Shown here one piece after another: positions 1 to 10,226 of a stretch of DNA of 64,000 nucleotides (position 1 is its first letter; every line of letters begins with the position of its first letter). Source of the DNA: Pseudomonas sp. P8_241 (GTDB taxonomy: Bacteria; Pseudomonadota; Gammaproteobacteria; Pseudomonadales; Pseudomonadaceae). The stretch is taken from assembly GCF_034008315.1 (NCBI RefSeq), contig NZ_CP125377.1, forward strand, positions 1 to 64,000, in the 5' to 3' direction. The notes below the pieces were generated by a model that saw only the letters and a program-made list of their open reading frames with translations, was not told where the DNA came from and did no database searches. The position numbers and the translations under genes were made by a program.

Positions 1-2010
1 ATGTCCCGACTCAATCCCCGGCAGCAAGAAGCCGTGAACTACGTCGGCGGCCCTCTATTGGTGCTCGCCGGTGCAGGTTCCGGCAAGACCAGCGTGATCA
101 CGCGCAAAATCGCGCACTTGATCCAGAACTGCGGCATCCGCGCCCAGTACATCGTCGCCATGACCTTCACCAACAAGGCCGCGCGCGAGATGAAGGAACG
201 GGTCGGTACCCTGCTGCGCGCCGGCGAAGGCCGTGGGCTGACCGTCTGCACCTTCCACAACCTGGGCCTGAACATCATCCGCAAGGAACACGTGCGGCTG
301 GGCTACAAACCGGGCTTCTCGATCTTCGACGAGACCGACGTCAAAGCCCTGATGACCGACATCATGCAGAAGGAATACTCGGGCGACGACGGCGTCGACG
401 AGATCAAGAACATGATCGGCGCCTGGAAAAACGACCTGATCCTGCCGCCCCAGGCCCTGGAAAACGCACGCAACCCCAAGGAACAGACCGCTGCCATCGT
501 CTACACCCACTACCAGCGCACGCTCAAGGCGTTCAATGCGGTGGACTTTGACGACCTGATCCTGCTGCCAGTGAAGCTGTTCGAAGAACACGCCGACATC
601 CTCGAAAAGTGGCAGAACAAGGTGCGTTATCTGCTGGTCGACGAATATCAGGACACCAACGCCAGCCAGTATTTGCTGGTGAAAATGCTCATCGGCAAAC
701 GCAATCAGTTCACCGTGGTTGGCGATGACGATCAGTCGATTTACGCCTGGCGTGGAGCGCGGCCGGAGAACCTGATGTTGCTCAAGGACGACTATCCGTC
801 CCTGAAAGTGGTGATGCTGGAGCAGAACTACCGCTCCACCAGCCGCATCCTGCGTTGCGCCAACGTGCTGATTTCGAACAACCCGCACGAATTCGAAAAG
901 CAGCTATGGAGCGAGATGGGGCACGGCGACGAGATCCGCGTGATCCGTTGCCGCAACGAAGACGCCGAAGCCGAGCGCGTGGCGGTGGAAATCCTCAGCC
1001 TGCACTTGCGCACCGACCGCCCGTACAGCGATTTTGCGATCCTCTATCGCGGTAACTACCAGGCCAAGCTGATCGAGCTGAAGTTGCAGCATCACCAGGT
1101 GCCGTATCGCCTGTCCGGTGGCAACAGCTTTTTCGGACGTCAGGAAGTGAAAGACCTGATGGCCTACTTCCGCCTGATTGTGAACCCGGACGACGACAAC
1201 GCCTTCCTGCGGGTGATCAACGTGCCGCGCCGTGAAATCGGTTCGACCACGCTTGAGAAGCTCGGCAACTACGCCACCGAGCGCAAGATTTCGATGTACG
1301 CCGCCACCGATGAAATCGGCCTGGGCGAGCATCTGGATTCGCGCTTCACCGATCGCCTGTCGCGCTTCAAGCGCTTCATGGACCGGGTGCGCGAGCAGTG
1401 CGCTGGCGAAGACCCGATCTCGGCCCTGCGCAGCATGGTCATGGACATCGACTACGAGAACTGGCTGCGCACCAACAGCTCCAGCGACAAAGCCGCCGAT
1501 TACCGCATGGGTAACGTCTGGTTCCTGATCGAGGCGCTGAAGAACACCCTGGAAAAAGACGAAGACGGCGAAATGACCGTCGAAGATGCCATCGGAAAAC
1601 TCGTCCTGCGCGACATGCTCGAACGTCAGCAGGAAGAAGAAGACGGCGCCGAAGGCGTGCAGATGATGACCTTGCATGCGTCCAAGGGACTGGAATTCCC
1701 CTATGTGTTCATCATGGGCATGGAAGAGGAAATCCTCCCACACCGCTCCAGCATCGAAGCCGACACCATCGAAGAAGAGCGCCGCTTGGCCTACGTGGGC
1801 ATTACTCGCGCACGTCAGACGCTGGCGTTCACCTTCGCCGCCAAGCGTAAACAGTATGGCGAGATCATCGATTGCGCGCCTAGCCGCTTCCTTGATGAAC
1901 TGCCGCCAGACGACCTGGCGTGGGAAGGCAACGACGACACACCGACCGAAGTCAAAGCCGTACGCGGAAACAACGCATTGGCGGATATACGCGCGATGTT
2001 AAAGCGCTAG
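1..2010 (+). CDS. rep: ATP-dependent DNA helicase Rep
   Basis: This is a superfamily 1A 3'-5' DNA helicase that helps replication forks pass protein roadblocks. The 669-residue protein has the Walker A loop GAGSGKT at residues 24-30, the Walker B/helicase II box LLVDEYQDTN near 211-220, the GDDDQSIYAWRG motif near 241 and the late VGITRAR motif VI near 599, all intact and in order. The length matches Rep (about 670) rather than UvrD (about 720), and the N-terminus begins as Rep proteins do. The start is the first base of the window, so the ribosome binding site cannot be seen. The stop is followed by the short leader of xpt. Confidence 0.93.
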   Translation: MSRLNPRQQEAVNYVGGPLLVLAGAGSGKTSVITRKIAHLIQNCGIRAQYIVAMTFTNKAAREMKERVGTLLRAGEGRGLTVCTFHNLGLNIIRKEHVRLGYKPGFSIFDETDVKALMTDIMQKEYSGDDGVDEIKNMIGAWKNDLILPPQALENARNPKEQTAAIVYTHYQRTLKAFNAVDFDDLILLPVKLFEEHADILEKWQNKVRYLLVDEYQDTNASQYLLVKMLIGKRNQFTVVGDDDQSIYAWRGARPENLMLLKDDYPSLKVVMLEQNYRSTSRILRCANVLISNNPHEFEKQLWSEMGHGDEIRVIRCRNEDAEAERVAVEILSLHLRTDRPYSDFAILYRGNYQAKLIELKLQHHQVPYRLSGGNSFFGRQEVKDLMAYFRLIVNPDDDNAFLRVINVPRREIGSTTLEKLGNYATERKISMYAATDEIGLGEHLDSRFTDRLSRFKRFMDRVREQCAGEDPISALRSMVMDIDYENWLRTNSSSDKAADYRMGNVWFLIEALKNTLEKDEDGEMTVEDAIGKLVLRDMLERQQEEEDGAEGVQMMTLHASKGLEFPYVFIMGMEEEILPHRSSIEADTIEEERRLAYVGITRARQTLAFTFAAKRKQYGEIIDCAPSRFLDELPPDDLAWEGNDDTPTEVKAVRGNNALADIRAMLKR

Positions 2011-2028
2011 AATTGACCACTTTTTTAA

Positions 2029-2640
<612 letters not shown>

Positions 2641-2660
2641 GGCCACACCGCAATCCCCCT

Positions 2661-2748
2661 GTAGGAGCTGGCTTGCCAGCGAAGAGGCCCTGACATCCAA
2701 CATCTTTGTTGTTTGTCACGCCGCCTTCGCTGGCAAGCCAGCTCCTAC
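2661..2748. repeat. REP element pair, GTAGGAGC type
   Basis: Two inverted copies of GTAGGAGCTGGCTTGCCAGC face each other across about 45 bases, the REPIN arrangement common in the P. fluorescens group. It lies between convergent xpt and the acetyl-CoA hydrolase gene. Its right arm overlaps the end of the minus-strand gene and supplies that gene's TAG stop. Confidence 0.9.
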
Positions 2749-4670
2749 AAGGACTCGGTGGCTTTCAGGCCCGAGAGCAGCAACCGCTGATACAAGTCTT
2801 CCTTCAGCCCTTGCGGTTTGGCCAACTGCATGCGATCCAGATGTTCAGAAAACGCCCCAGGTTCTGGCGCATCCAGCGCTGCCTTGCCCAACTCCAGCAC
2901 CTCACTAAGCCTGAACTTGCTCTTGAGCCAGCTCAGCGCCCGCAATACATCCCGTTCCACCTCGGTGAAATCACACCCCAGTGGGTATTCCGCAAACAGC
3001 TGCGGATGCCGGGCCTGTATCGCCTGCAAACGCTCCGGACGGTTATCGCTGAAACGTGGATCTAGCTGGAAGTCCTTCGGCAATTTGCCGACTTTCTGCG
3101 CCTGCTCGATCAACCCCGGCTGAAAGCGCGAGTCACTGATATTGAGCAACGCCTCGATCACCGCCGCATCGGTCTTGCCGCGCAGGTCGGCGATGCCGTA
3201 CTCGGTCACCACGATATCGCGCAGGTGCCGGGGGATCGTGCAGTGGCCGTATTCCCAGACGATGTTCGAGCTCACGTCGCCGCCCGATTCACGCCAGCTT
3301 CGTAACAGCAGTATCGAGCGTGCGCCTTCCAGCGCATGCCCCTGCACCACGAAGTTGTACTGCCCTCCCACGCCGCTGAGCACACGGCCGTCTTCCAGCT
3401 GATCCGCCACGGCGGCGCCGAGCAAGGTGACGGTAAACGCCGTGTTGATGAACCGCGCATCGAGCCGCTGCAAACGCTTGAGCGCTTCCTGACCGTAGAG
3501 CTCGTTGATGTAGCTGATACGGGTCATGTTGAATTCGAGCCGCTTACTGTGCGGCAACTCACGCAAGCGTTCGTAGAAGCTGCGCGGCCCGAGGAAAAAG
3601 CCTCCGTGCACCGAGATGCCATCGGTTTGCGCCGCTTCGTCGAGGGTGCCGGCATTCGCCTGCTGTTGCGTGTCAATATCCGGATAGACCTTGCGCCGAA
3701 CGATCCCGGCGTCGGCCAGCACCAACAGGCCGTTGACGAACATTTCGCTGCAACCATACAAGCCCTTGGCGAAAGTTTTGAGGCCTCCTTCGCGCTCGAT
3801 CAGCTGCGCCCAAGGGCTGAGATTTATGTCCGACAGCAAAGCCGTGTAACCGTCGTTTTCCGCTTGCCTGACGAGCAGCGCCGCGGTCAGCGCATCGCCC
3901 ATCGAGCCGATGCCAATTTGCAACGTGCCGCCATCGCGCACCAGGGCACTGGCGTGAAGCCCGATAAAGTGGTCCTGAAACCCTACCGGCATGTTCGGCG
4001 TGGAAAACAACGTGGTGCTGTCTTTTTCGTCGATCAGCAGGTCGAAGGTATCGATACCGACCTCTGCATCACCCGGCATGTAAGGCAGATCTTTGTGGAC
4101 CTGGCCGACCAGCAGGATGGTTTCCCCTGCGACACGGCGCTTGGTGATCATCGGCAGCAGGTCGAGGGTAATGTCCGGGTTGCAGCTCAGGCTCAGGCGA
4201 TCAGGATGCTCGGCATCGCTGGCCACCAACTGCGCCACCAGGTTCAGCCCGGCCGCGTTGATGTCCCGGGCAGCGTGGCTGTAGTTGCTGCTGACGTAAT
4301 ACTGCTGGGCTGCCGAACTGTTGAGCAAACTGCCGGGTTGCATGAAGAATTGCTGGATGTGGATGTTGCCCGGCAGGTTATCGCGGCGCAGATCGGCGAG
4401 GAAATCCAGCTCCGGATAATCGCCAAAAACCCGTTCGGAGAAGGGTTCGAGGAAGCGTTTTTGCAAACCATCGCCCAAGGACGGGCGACCCAGGCACAGC
4501 GCGGTATAGATCGTCAGCCGCCGCTCGGGCAGCTGCACGATACGTCGATACAGCGCGTTGACGAAATGATTGGGCTTGCCCAGCCCCAACGGCAGGCCCA
4601 AGTGAATATGCGCCGGCAACCGTGCCAGGACGTCGTCCACTGCCTGTTCGATAGCAACCAGCTGAACCAT
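2745..4670 (-). CDS. acetyl-CoA hydrolase/transferase family protein
   Basis: This protein of 641 residues belongs to the acyl-CoA hydrolase/CoA-transferase family (COG0427), cytosolic enzymes that move or release CoA from short acyl-CoAs. The N-terminal LPLGLGKPNHFVNAL segment and a C-terminal CoA-transferase half with GVGGQYNFVVQGHAL near residue 430 support the family call. The physiological substrate cannot be read from the sequence. The start at 4670 is chosen because GGGAGG precedes that ATG at good spacing; an upstream in-frame start lacks one. The frame ends on a TAG that belongs to the GTAGGAG core of a REP element, so the last codons border the repeat. Confidence 0.82.
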   Translation of the reverse strand: MVQLVAIEQAVDDVLARLPAHIHLGLPLGLGKPNHFVNALYRRIVQLPERRLTIYTALCLGRPSLGDGLQKRFLEPFSERVFGDYPELDFLADLRRDNLPGNIHIQQFFMQPGSLLNSSAAQQYYVSSNYSHAARDINAAGLNLVAQLVASDAEHPDRLSLSCNPDITLDLLPMITKRRVAGETILLVGQVHKDLPYMPGDAEVGIDTFDLLIDEKDSTTLFSTPNMPVGFQDHFIGLHASALVRDGGTLQIGIGSMGDALTAALLVRQAENDGYTALLSDINLSPWAQLIEREGGLKTFAKGLYGCSEMFVNGLLVLADAGIVRRKVYPDIDTQQQANAGTLDEAAQTDGISVHGGFFLGPRSFYERLRELPHSKRLEFNMTRISYINELYGQEALKRLQRLDARFINTAFTVTLLGAAVADQLEDGRVLSGVGGQYNFVVQGHALEGARSILLLRSWRESGGDVSSNIVWEYGHCTIPRHLRDIVVTEYGIADLRGKTDAAVIEALLNISDSRFQPGLIEQAQKVGKLPKDFQLDPRFSDNRPERLQAIQARHPQLFAEYPLGCDFTEVERDVLRALSWLKSKFRLSEVLELGKAALDAPEPGAFSEHLDRMQLAKPQGLKEDLYQRLLLSGLKATESL

Positions 4671-4772
4671 TTGATCCTCCCTTGCATTCCATGGTTTGGG
4701 GTTGGACCGAGCTTGCCGGGTCTTTGCTGCAATGACCAGCCTGTAAAAACCATCGCCCCACACAAAAACCGT

Positions 4773-4870
4773 GTAGGAGCGAGCATGCTCGCGAAGGATT
4801 CTCAGACGCCGCGGGGTTTCAGGTTCGCCAAGTTATCGTTAACGACCATCGCGAGCAGGCTCGCTCCTAC
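4773..4870. repeat. REP element pair, GAGC(A/C)TGCTCGCGA type
   Basis: GTAGGAGCGAGCATGCTCGCGA and an inverted copy ending in GCTCCTAC flank about 55 bases, between the acetyl-CoA hydrolase start and the cytochrome c5 terminator. It is a different sequence class from the GGCTTGCTGGC elements elsewhere in the window. Confidence 0.88.
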
Positions 4871-4895
4871 AGTAAGCAACAAAAATCGCAGGCAC

Positions 4896-4923
4896 AAAAA
4901 AGCCGCTCGAAAGCGGCTTTTTT
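4896..4923 (-). terminator. rho-independent terminator of cytochrome c5 gene
   Basis: An A-tract, AGCCGCT, a short loop and AGCGGCT followed by six T form an ideal hairpin with U-tract. It lies 17 bases past the stop of the minus-strand cytochrome gene. The flanking A and T tracts could let it work in both directions. Confidence 0.88.
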
Positions 4924-4940
4924 GCGAAAGAGGCGGCTGC

Positions 4941-5366
4941 TTACAGACCGGACATCTCTTTGATAGCGCCCTTCAGCTCGTCATCGGAGCAGTCAGCGCA
5001 GGTGCCTTTAGGCGGCATCGCGTTGATGCCGGTAATGGCTTTGGCGAGGATGCCGTCGAGGCCGCCCTGGTGATCAGCACGTTCTTTCCAGGCTGCCTTG
5101 TCGCCGATTTTCGGTGCGCCCAGCAGGCCGGTGCCGTGGCAAGCGTTGCAATGTTTGGCAATAACATCTTTAGGCGCCTTGGCACCGCCACCGCCGCCCG
5201 CCGAAGCGGCGACTTCCATGCCCTTGCACTCTTTGCCCGTCACACAGACCTGGCCGACTGGCTCAAGGCGTTTGGCAATTTCGTCGTTGGTCGCAGCTTG
5301 AGCGCTGGCAGCCCATAGGGCCAATACGGTTGCTGGTACAGCCAGCATTTTCATAATTAGATTCAC
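4941..5366 (-). CDS. cycB: cytochrome c5 family protein
   Basis: This is a small periplasmic monohaem electron carrier of 141 residues. A signal peptide (ALWAASAQA, cleavage near 24) is followed by a Gly-rich linker (56-61) and a haem site CNACH at residues 73-77. The likely axial Met is Met117 in NAMPPKG, followed by the extra cysteine pair C123/C126 typical of cytochrome c5. The start is taken as GTG at 5366 because GAGGG sits eight bases upstream of it, whereas the internal ATG at 5354 has no ribosome binding site. It has its own terminator and looks monocistronic. The redox partner is not evident. Confidence 0.85.
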   Translation of the reverse strand: MNLIMKMLAVPATVLALWAASAQAATNDEIAKRLEPVGQVCVTGKECKGMEVAASAGGGGGAKAPKDVIAKHCNACHGTGLLGAPKIGDKAAWKERADHQGGLDGILAKAITGINAMPPKGTCADCSDDELKGAIKEMSGL

Positions 5367-5535
5367 GCGTTCACCCTCAATGGTGGCTAGTCACGCCTAC
5401 GGCCACGGTTCGCAGGCGGGCGCAAGTATAGCGGTAAGCCCGCCGCACTGAAACAACCCCAAAGTCGAAGGGGTCTTAGCTGCGGCGGAAAAACAGCGCG
5501 GGCACCTCTGCAATGCTGGCAGGGCGCCTCTTTTC

Positions 5536-6084
5536 TTAGAAATTCGCCGGTGTGGCTGCGCTGATTAGTCGCGCAGGCGCATCGAACGGATTCCGGAAAC
5601 GGTGTGGCTTGGTACTTTCAAAGTAGTAGCTATCGCCGGCTTCGAGCACAAAAGTTTCCTGCCCGACCACCAACTCCAGCTTGCCTTCGACCAAAATTCC
5701 GGTTTCCTCGCCCTCGTGGGTGAGCATCTCGTCACCGGTGTCGGCGCCTGGCGGGTAGATTTCATTGAGGAACGCGATAGCCCGGCTCGGGTGCGCCCGA
5801 CCGACCAGTTTCATGGTCACCGCGCCGTCGGAAATATCGATCAGCTCGTTAGCCTTGTAGACAATCTGAGTCGGTTTTTCCTGCAGGATTTCTTCGGAAA
5901 AGAACTCGACCATGGACATGGGAATTCCGCCCAGCACTTTGCGCAACGAACTGATGGAAGGGCTGACGCTGTTCTTCTCGATCATCGAAATCGTGCTGTT
6001 GGTGACCCCCGCCCGTTTGGCGAGTTCACGCTGGGAAAGGCCTTTGAGCCTACGGATGGATTGCAGTCGTTCACCGACGTCCAA
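5536..6084 (-). CDS. pauR: XRE-cupin regulator of the PuuR/PauR type
   Basis: The 182-residue protein has an N-terminal helix-turn-helix (about residues 6-60, containing LSQRELAKRAGVTNSTISM) and a C-terminal cupin ligand domain (about 110-175, with PPGADTGDEML). This is the layout of PuuR-like repressors of polyamine catabolism. In P. aeruginosa the equivalent gene beside dadX is PauR, which represses gamma-glutamyl-polyamine genes; the assignment here is by fold and neighbourhood. The start is TTG, set by a GGAGG eight bases upstream. Likely targets in this window are the aldehyde dehydrogenase at 21070 and the oxidase at 10227. Confidence 0.82.
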   Translation of the reverse strand: MDVGERLQSIRRLKGLSQRELAKRAGVTNSTISMIEKNSVSPSISSLRKVLGGIPMSMVEFFSEEILQEKPTQIVYKANELIDISDGAVTMKLVGRAHPSRAIAFLNEIYPPGADTGDEMLTHEGEETGILVEGKLELVVGQETFVLEAGDSYYFESTKPHRFRNPFDAPARLISAATPANF

Positions 6085-6210
6085 AGCTTGCGCCTCCAGG
6101 ATTCAATTGTTGGAATAGTGAGCGTTATCATGGCGACAGCGTTCAGTATTTACAACACTTGGACCTGAATCCTGTTCAGCGAGGCGACTTTCGGTCCGTC
6201 GCGTTTTTCA

Positions 6211-7284
6211 CTAAGCCCCGGAATAGAGCAGTGGCACCCGGCGCAGGTTGCAGAAAATCTGGTAAGGAATGGTGCCGGCAGCAATGGCCACGTCACTGGC
6301 GAGAATGTTTTTACCCCATAACTCGACGGTCGAACCCAGACCGGCTTGCGGCACATCGGTCAGGTCGATGCAGAGCATGTCCATCGACACCCGACCAATC
6401 AGCTGGCTACGCTGCCCCGCCACCAGCACTGGCGTGCCGGTCGGTGCCAGACGCGGGTAGCCGTCGGCGTACCCCATGGCCACGACGCCAATACGCATCG
6501 GTTTTGGAGTGATGAATTTGGCGCCGTAACCCACAGGCTCGCCGGCCGGCAGTTCACGCACGCTGATTACCTTCGATTCCAGCGTCATCACCGGTTGCAG
6601 ACGCGCAGCCACTTCGTTGGCTTCTTCGAATGGCGTGGCACCGTAGAGCATGATGCCGGGACGCACCCAATCGCTGTGAATCTGTGGCCAACCCAGCACC
6701 GCCGGCGAGTTACGCAGGCTGACCTCGGCGGACAAGCCCTTGCGCGCCGTTTCGAACACCGCCACTTGATCAGTGCTGGCCTGTTCGTGCAGCTCATCGG
6801 CACGGGCGAAGTGACTCATCAACACTACTTTCGCGACATTGTCGCTGGCCTGCAGTCGTTGATAGGCCGCCTGATAGTCCGCAGGGTGCAGCCCGACACG
6901 GTGCATGCCCGAATCAAGCTTCAGCCACACGGTGATCGGTTTGCTCAACACCGCTTTCTCGATGGCTTCGAGTTGCCACAGCGAGTGCACCACGCACCAG
7001 AAATCATGCTCGACGATCAGCGCCAGCTCGTCGGCTTCGAAAAAACCTTCCAGCAGCAGGATCGGTGCACGAATGCCCGCCGCCCGCAGCTCCAATGCCT
7101 CTTCGATACAGGCCACAGCAAAACCATCTGCCTCGGCTTCCAGCGCCTGGGCACAGCGCACCGCGCCATGGCCATAGGCATCGGCCTTGATCACGGCGAG
7201 GGCTTTGGCCCCCGTGAGTTCACGGGCAACCTGGTAGTTGTGGCGCAGGGCTTGAAGGTCGATCAGGGCACGGGCAGGACGCAT
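6211..7284 (-). CDS. dadX: catabolic alanine racemase
   Basis: This is a PLP-dependent racemase interconverting L- and D-alanine. The 357-residue protein starts with the racemase N-terminal barrel and has the PLP-binding Lys33 in [11 protein letters not shown]; the C-terminal Tyr-containing LYGATPF segment is present. It is the last gene of a minus-strand dadA-ridA-dadX cluster, 86 bases after ridA. Co-location with the D-amino-acid dehydrogenase indicates the catabolic isozyme (DadX), feeding D-alanine to DadA, rather than the biosynthetic Alr. Regulation is probably through the upstream dadA promoter and the Lrp-type activator. Confidence 0.9.
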   Translation of the reverse strand: MRPARALIDLQALRHNYQVARELTGAKALAVIKADAYGHGAVRCAQALEAEADGFAVACIEEALELRAAGIRAPILLLEGFFEADELALIVEHDFWCVVHSLWQLEAIEKAVLSKPITVWLKLDSGMHRVGLHPADYQAAYQRLQASDNVAKVVLMSHFARADELHEQASTDQVAVFETARKGLSAEVSLRNSPAVLGWPQIHSDWVRPGIMLYGATPFEEANEVAARLQPVMTLESKVISVRELPAGEPVGYGAKFITPKPMRIGVVAMGYADGYPRLAPTGTPVLVAGQRSQLIGRVSMDMLCIDLTDVPQAGLGSTVELWGKNILASDVAIAAGTIPYQIFCNLRRVPLLYSGA

Positions 7285-7370
7285 GGCGGCAGACTTCTGG
7301 TCGGGTTATCGGGAAGAAAAACCGGTGCTGGCTGGTAGCGCAGCATCGGGAGAGGGATCTGTATGAAAGC

Positions 7371-7724
7371 TTATGGCAGAGCGGCTACAACCGACAGCTC
7401 AACCAGGATTTCCGGCTCGCACAGTTTCGATTCGACAGTGGCACGGGCCGGGGCGACGCCTTTTGGCAGCCACTTGTCCCACACCGCGTTCATGCCTTCG
7501 AAATGCGCGTCGATGTCTTTCAGGTAAATCGTTACCGACAACAGATTGGTTTTGTCGGTACCGGCCAGATCGAGCAAGCGCTCGATGTTGGCCAGCGTTT
7601 CTCGGGTCTGCTGCTCAATCCCGGCGTTCATGTCGTCGCCGACCTGCCCGGCCAGGTACACCGTGCCGTTATGGGTGACGATCTGACTCATACGCTCATT
7701 GGTGAGCTGGCGCTGGACTGACAT
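7371..7724 (-). CDS. RidA/YjgF family protein in the dad operon
   Basis: This is a small (117-residue) trimeric-type RidA protein, a family that hydrolyses reactive enamines and imines. The family core ([17 protein letters not shown]) is present, with the conserved arginine in APARATVES. It starts 29 bases inside the end of dadA, with AGGAG in front, so translation is probably coupled. Because DadA releases iminopyruvate from D-alanine, a co-transcribed imine deaminase is a sensible partner; this role is inferred from position. Confidence 0.88.
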   Translation of the reverse strand: MSVQRQLTNERMSQIVTHNGTVYLAGQVGDDMNAGIEQQTRETLANIERLLDLAGTDKTNLLSVTIYLKDIDAHFEGMNAVWDKWLPKGVAPARATVESKLCEPEILVELSVVAALP

Positions 7725-9000
7725 GTTTCGCAGACTCCTGGATTTTTTTGCCATAACGGGAAATATCGAGGCCTTCGGCGCTGATCTGCGGCTTTTTCTT
7801 CGCCATCAGGTCAGCCAGCAAGCGACCGGAGCCGCACGCCATGGTCCAGCCGAGTGTGCCGTGACCGGTGTTCAGGAACAGGTTCTTGAACGGGGTGGCG
7901 CCAACAATCGGGGTGCCGTCCGGAGTGGTCGGGCGCAGGCCGGTCCAGAAATCGGCCTGAGCCAGATCGCCGCCCTGAGGATAAAGATCGTTGACGATCA
8001 TCTCCAGGGTTTCGCGGCGACGCGGGTTCAGCGACAGGTCAAAACCGGCAATCTCGGCCATGCCGCCAACGCGAATGCGATTGTCGAAACGGGTGATCGC
8101 GACCTTGTAGGTCTCGTCGAGAATGGTCGAAGTCGGGGCCATCGCCGGGTTGGTGATCGGCACGGTCAGTGAGTAGCCCTTGAGCGGGTACACCGGAGCC
8201 TGGATCCCCAGTGGCTTGAGCAGTTGCGGCGAGTAGCTGCCGAGGGCCAGCACGTAGCGGTCGGCGGTTTCCAGCTTGCCGTCGATCCACACGCCGTTGA
8301 TGCGATCACCGGCGAAGTCGAGGCGCTGAATGTCCTGACCGAAACGGAATTGCACGCCCAGGTTCGCAGCCATCCCGGCGAGCTTGGTGGTGAACATCTG
8401 GCAGTCGCCAGTCTGATCGTTCGGCAGGCGCAGGGCACCGGCGAGGATGTCGGTGACGCTGGCCAGCGCCGGCTCAACACGGGCAATACCGTCGCGGTCG
8501 AGCAGCTCGAACGGCACGCCGGACTCTTTCAGTACGGCGATGTCTTTTGCGGCGCCGTCCAGTTGAGCCTGGGTGCGGAACAGTTGGGTGGTGCCCAGGC
8601 TACGGCCTTCGTAGGCAATGCCGGTTTCGGCACGCAGTTCGTCGAGGCAGTCACGGCTGTACTCGGACAGACGGACCATGCGCTCCTTGTTCACCGCGTA
8701 ACGGCTGGCGGTGCAGTTGCGCAGCATCTGTGCCATCCACAGGTATTGGTCGATGTCGGCAGTTGCCTTGATCGCCAGCGGGGCGTGGCGCTGCAACAGC
8801 CACTTGATGGCCTTGAGCGGGACGCCCGGCGCGGCCCACGGCGAGGCATAGCCCGGCGACACCTGGCCGGCGTTGGCGAAACTGGTCTCCATGGCAGCAG
8901 CTGGCTGCCGGTCCACAACCACCACTTCAAACCCGGCACGGGCCAGATAGTAAGCACTGGTGGTACCGATGACGCCGCTACCCAAGACCATGACGCGCAT
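7696..9000 (-). CDS. dadA: D-amino acid dehydrogenase small subunit
   Basis: DadA is a membrane-associated flavoprotein that oxidises D-alanine to pyruvate and ammonia, passing electrons to the respiratory chain. The 434-residue protein has the FAD Rossmann motif LGSGVIG at the extreme N-terminus and the expected C-terminal [14 protein letters not shown] segment. Two ATGs lie six bases apart; the one at 9000 is chosen because GAGGG is eight bases away, while the one at 9006 is too close to it. It heads the dadA-ridA-dadX cluster and diverges from the Lrp-type gene at 9158. Confidence 0.93.
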   Translation of the reverse strand: MRVMVLGSGVIGTTSAYYLARAGFEVVVVDRQPAAAMETSFANAGQVSPGYASPWAAPGVPLKAIKWLLQRHAPLAIKATADIDQYLWMAQMLRNCTASRYAVNKERMVRLSEYSRDCLDELRAETGIAYEGRSLGTTQLFRTQAQLDGAAKDIAVLKESGVPFELLDRDGIARVEPALASVTDILAGALRLPNDQTGDCQMFTTKLAGMAANLGVQFRFGQDIQRLDFAGDRINGVWIDGKLETADRYVLALGSYSPQLLKPLGIQAPVYPLKGYSLTVPITNPAMAPTSTILDETYKVAITRFDNRIRVGGMAEIAGFDLSLNPRRRETLEMIVNDLYPQGGDLAQADFWTGLRPTTPDGTPIVGATPFKNLFLNTGHGTLGWTMACGSGRLLADLMAKKKPQISAEGLDISRYGKKIQESAKHVSPAPAHQ

Positions 9001-9090
9001 TTTCATATCCCTCATCGCGGCTGACCGCTGACGTTTGTTATTCAGAGCTTTAGATGCGCGCAGTGTAAAAAAGATTTGCCAGTGCTTTTC

Positions 9091-9119
9091 ACTATATAAG
9101 CGCCTATATTTGGCGACAA
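9091..9119 (-). promoter_or_regulatory. sigma-70 promoter of dadA
   Basis: On the minus strand TTGTCG and TATAGT are separated by exactly 17 bases, giving a transcript start about 80 bases before dadA. The region is AT-rich and shared with the divergent Lrp-type gene, so it is the natural place for Lrp control. No operator can be defined by eye. Confidence 0.6.
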
Positions 9120-9157
9120 TTCTCGGCAAAAACCCTTTTCACGGAGGCGCATCCCCT

Positions 9158-9646
9158 ATGCGTACCAACACTCAGACCAAACGTGAGCTGGACAAGATCG
9201 ACCGCAACATCCTGCGGATCCTGCAAGCGGACGGGCGTATCTCATTTACGGAGCTGGGGGAAAAGGTCGGGCTCTCGACCACGCCCTGTACCGAGCGGGT
9301 CCGGCGCCTGGAGCGCGAAGGAATCATCATGGGCTACAACGCCCGGCTCAATCCGCAGCACCTGAAGGGTAGTTTGCTGGTGTTCGTCGAGATCAGCCTG
9401 GACTACAAGTCCGGCGATACTTTCGAAGAATTTCGCCGCGCGGTGCTGAAACTGCCCCACGTACTGGAATGCCACTTGGTGTCTGGGGATTTCGATTATC
9501 TGGTGAAGGCGCGGATTTCCGAGATGGCGTCCTACCGCAAGCTACTGGGCGACATTCTGCTCAAGCTGCCGCATGTGCGCGAATCCAAGAGCTATATCGT
9601 GATGGAAGAGGTGAAGGAGAGCCTGACGCTGCCGATTCCGGACTGA
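9158..9646 (+). CDS. dadR: Lrp/AsnC family regulator, dad activator
   Basis: The 162-residue protein has an N-terminal winged HTH (RNILRILQADGRISFTELG, then LSTTPCTERVRRLEREG) and a C-terminal RAM ligand domain. This is the standard layout of leucine-responsive regulators. Divergence from dadA matches the Pseudomonas Lrp/DadR that activates alanine catabolism. The start at 9158 has GGAGG nine bases upstream; longer in-frame starts would run through the dadA promoter. It ends in a strong inverted repeat shared with the converging YkgJ-like gene. Confidence 0.88.
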   Translation: MRTNTQTKRELDKIDRNILRILQADGRISFTELGEKVGLSTTPCTERVRRLEREGIIMGYNARLNPQHLKGSLLVFVEISLDYKSGDTFEEFRRAVLKLPHVLECHLVSGDFDYLVKARISEMASYRKLLGDILLKLPHVRESKSYIVMEEVKESLTLPIPD

Positions 9647-9651
9647 AGATC

Positions 9652-9727
9652 AAAAGATCGCAGCCTGCGGCAGCTCCTACCGAGAAATGCGATCCCATGT
9701 AGGAGCTGTCGCAGGCTGCGATCTTTT
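9652..9727. repeat. inverted repeat acting as a bidirectional terminator
   Basis: AAAAGATCGCAGCCTGCGGC and its complement (GCAGGCTGCGATCTTTT) flank a 37-base loop. The element belongs to the GATCGCAGCCTGCGGCAGCTCCTAC repeat class. It lies exactly between converging dadR and the YkgJ-family gene, and the outer A and T tracts suit termination in both directions. Confidence 0.85.
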
Positions 9728-10079
9728 AAACCAACACCTGTCGGTTCGAGGCCATGTACTCAAACACTTGCTTCTCCGCCCGCGGGTGAATCAGTTCCAC
9801 CGGCCCGCGCCCATTCGGGCATGGCAAGGTCTTGGTCGTACCAAACAATCGGCAGATCAGCGGCCGCTCTTCATACACCGTGCAACCGTTCGGCCCCAGA
9901 TGAACGCAATTGAGTTCATCCATCGCCGCATCCTGCTCGGCGCGAGTCTTGCGCGGCAGGCGCGACATTTCTTCCGGCGAAGTGGTCACCGGTCCGCAGC
10001 AGTCATGGCAGCCGGGGACGCATTCAAACGAAGGAATTTGCTGGCGCAGAGTGCGAATTGTCTGACTGTTGCAGCTCAT
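9726..10079 (-). CDS. YkgJ family cysteine cluster protein
   Basis: This 117-residue protein carries the cysteine pattern of the YkgJ/CxxCxxCC family: CVPGCHDCC near residues 20-28 and later cysteines at CVHLGPNGC, ICR and PCPNG. The family is thought to bind a metal or Fe-S cluster; no activity is established. The stop overlaps the inverted repeat shared with dadR. It stands alone on the minus strand, divergent from the oxidase at 10227. Confidence 0.8.
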   Translation of the reverse strand: MSCNSQTIRTLRQQIPSFECVPGCHDCCGPVTTSPEEMSRLPRKTRAEQDAAMDELNCVHLGPNGCTVYEERPLICRLFGTTKTLPCPNGRGPVELIHPRAEKQVFEYMASNRQVLV

Positions 10080-10226
10080 TGAAGCGGTGACCGAATGTGG
10101 AATAGACCGGGATTCTGACGTAAAACCCGCGTTCCAGACAGCGCCACCCGACCAATGTTGCCCGCCTGGGAAAGTCCGGCTTATGCTCCGGCAAATTTTC
10201 TAAACGCAAAAACCAGGAACATGCAC

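Noticed and set aside
3336..5318. A 660-codon open frame on the plus strand opposite the acetyl-CoA hydrolase and cytochrome c5 genes
   Set aside because: It is a shadow of GC-rich codon bias: it runs across two unrelated minus-strand genes, a REP and a terminator, and its translation has no recognisable domain.
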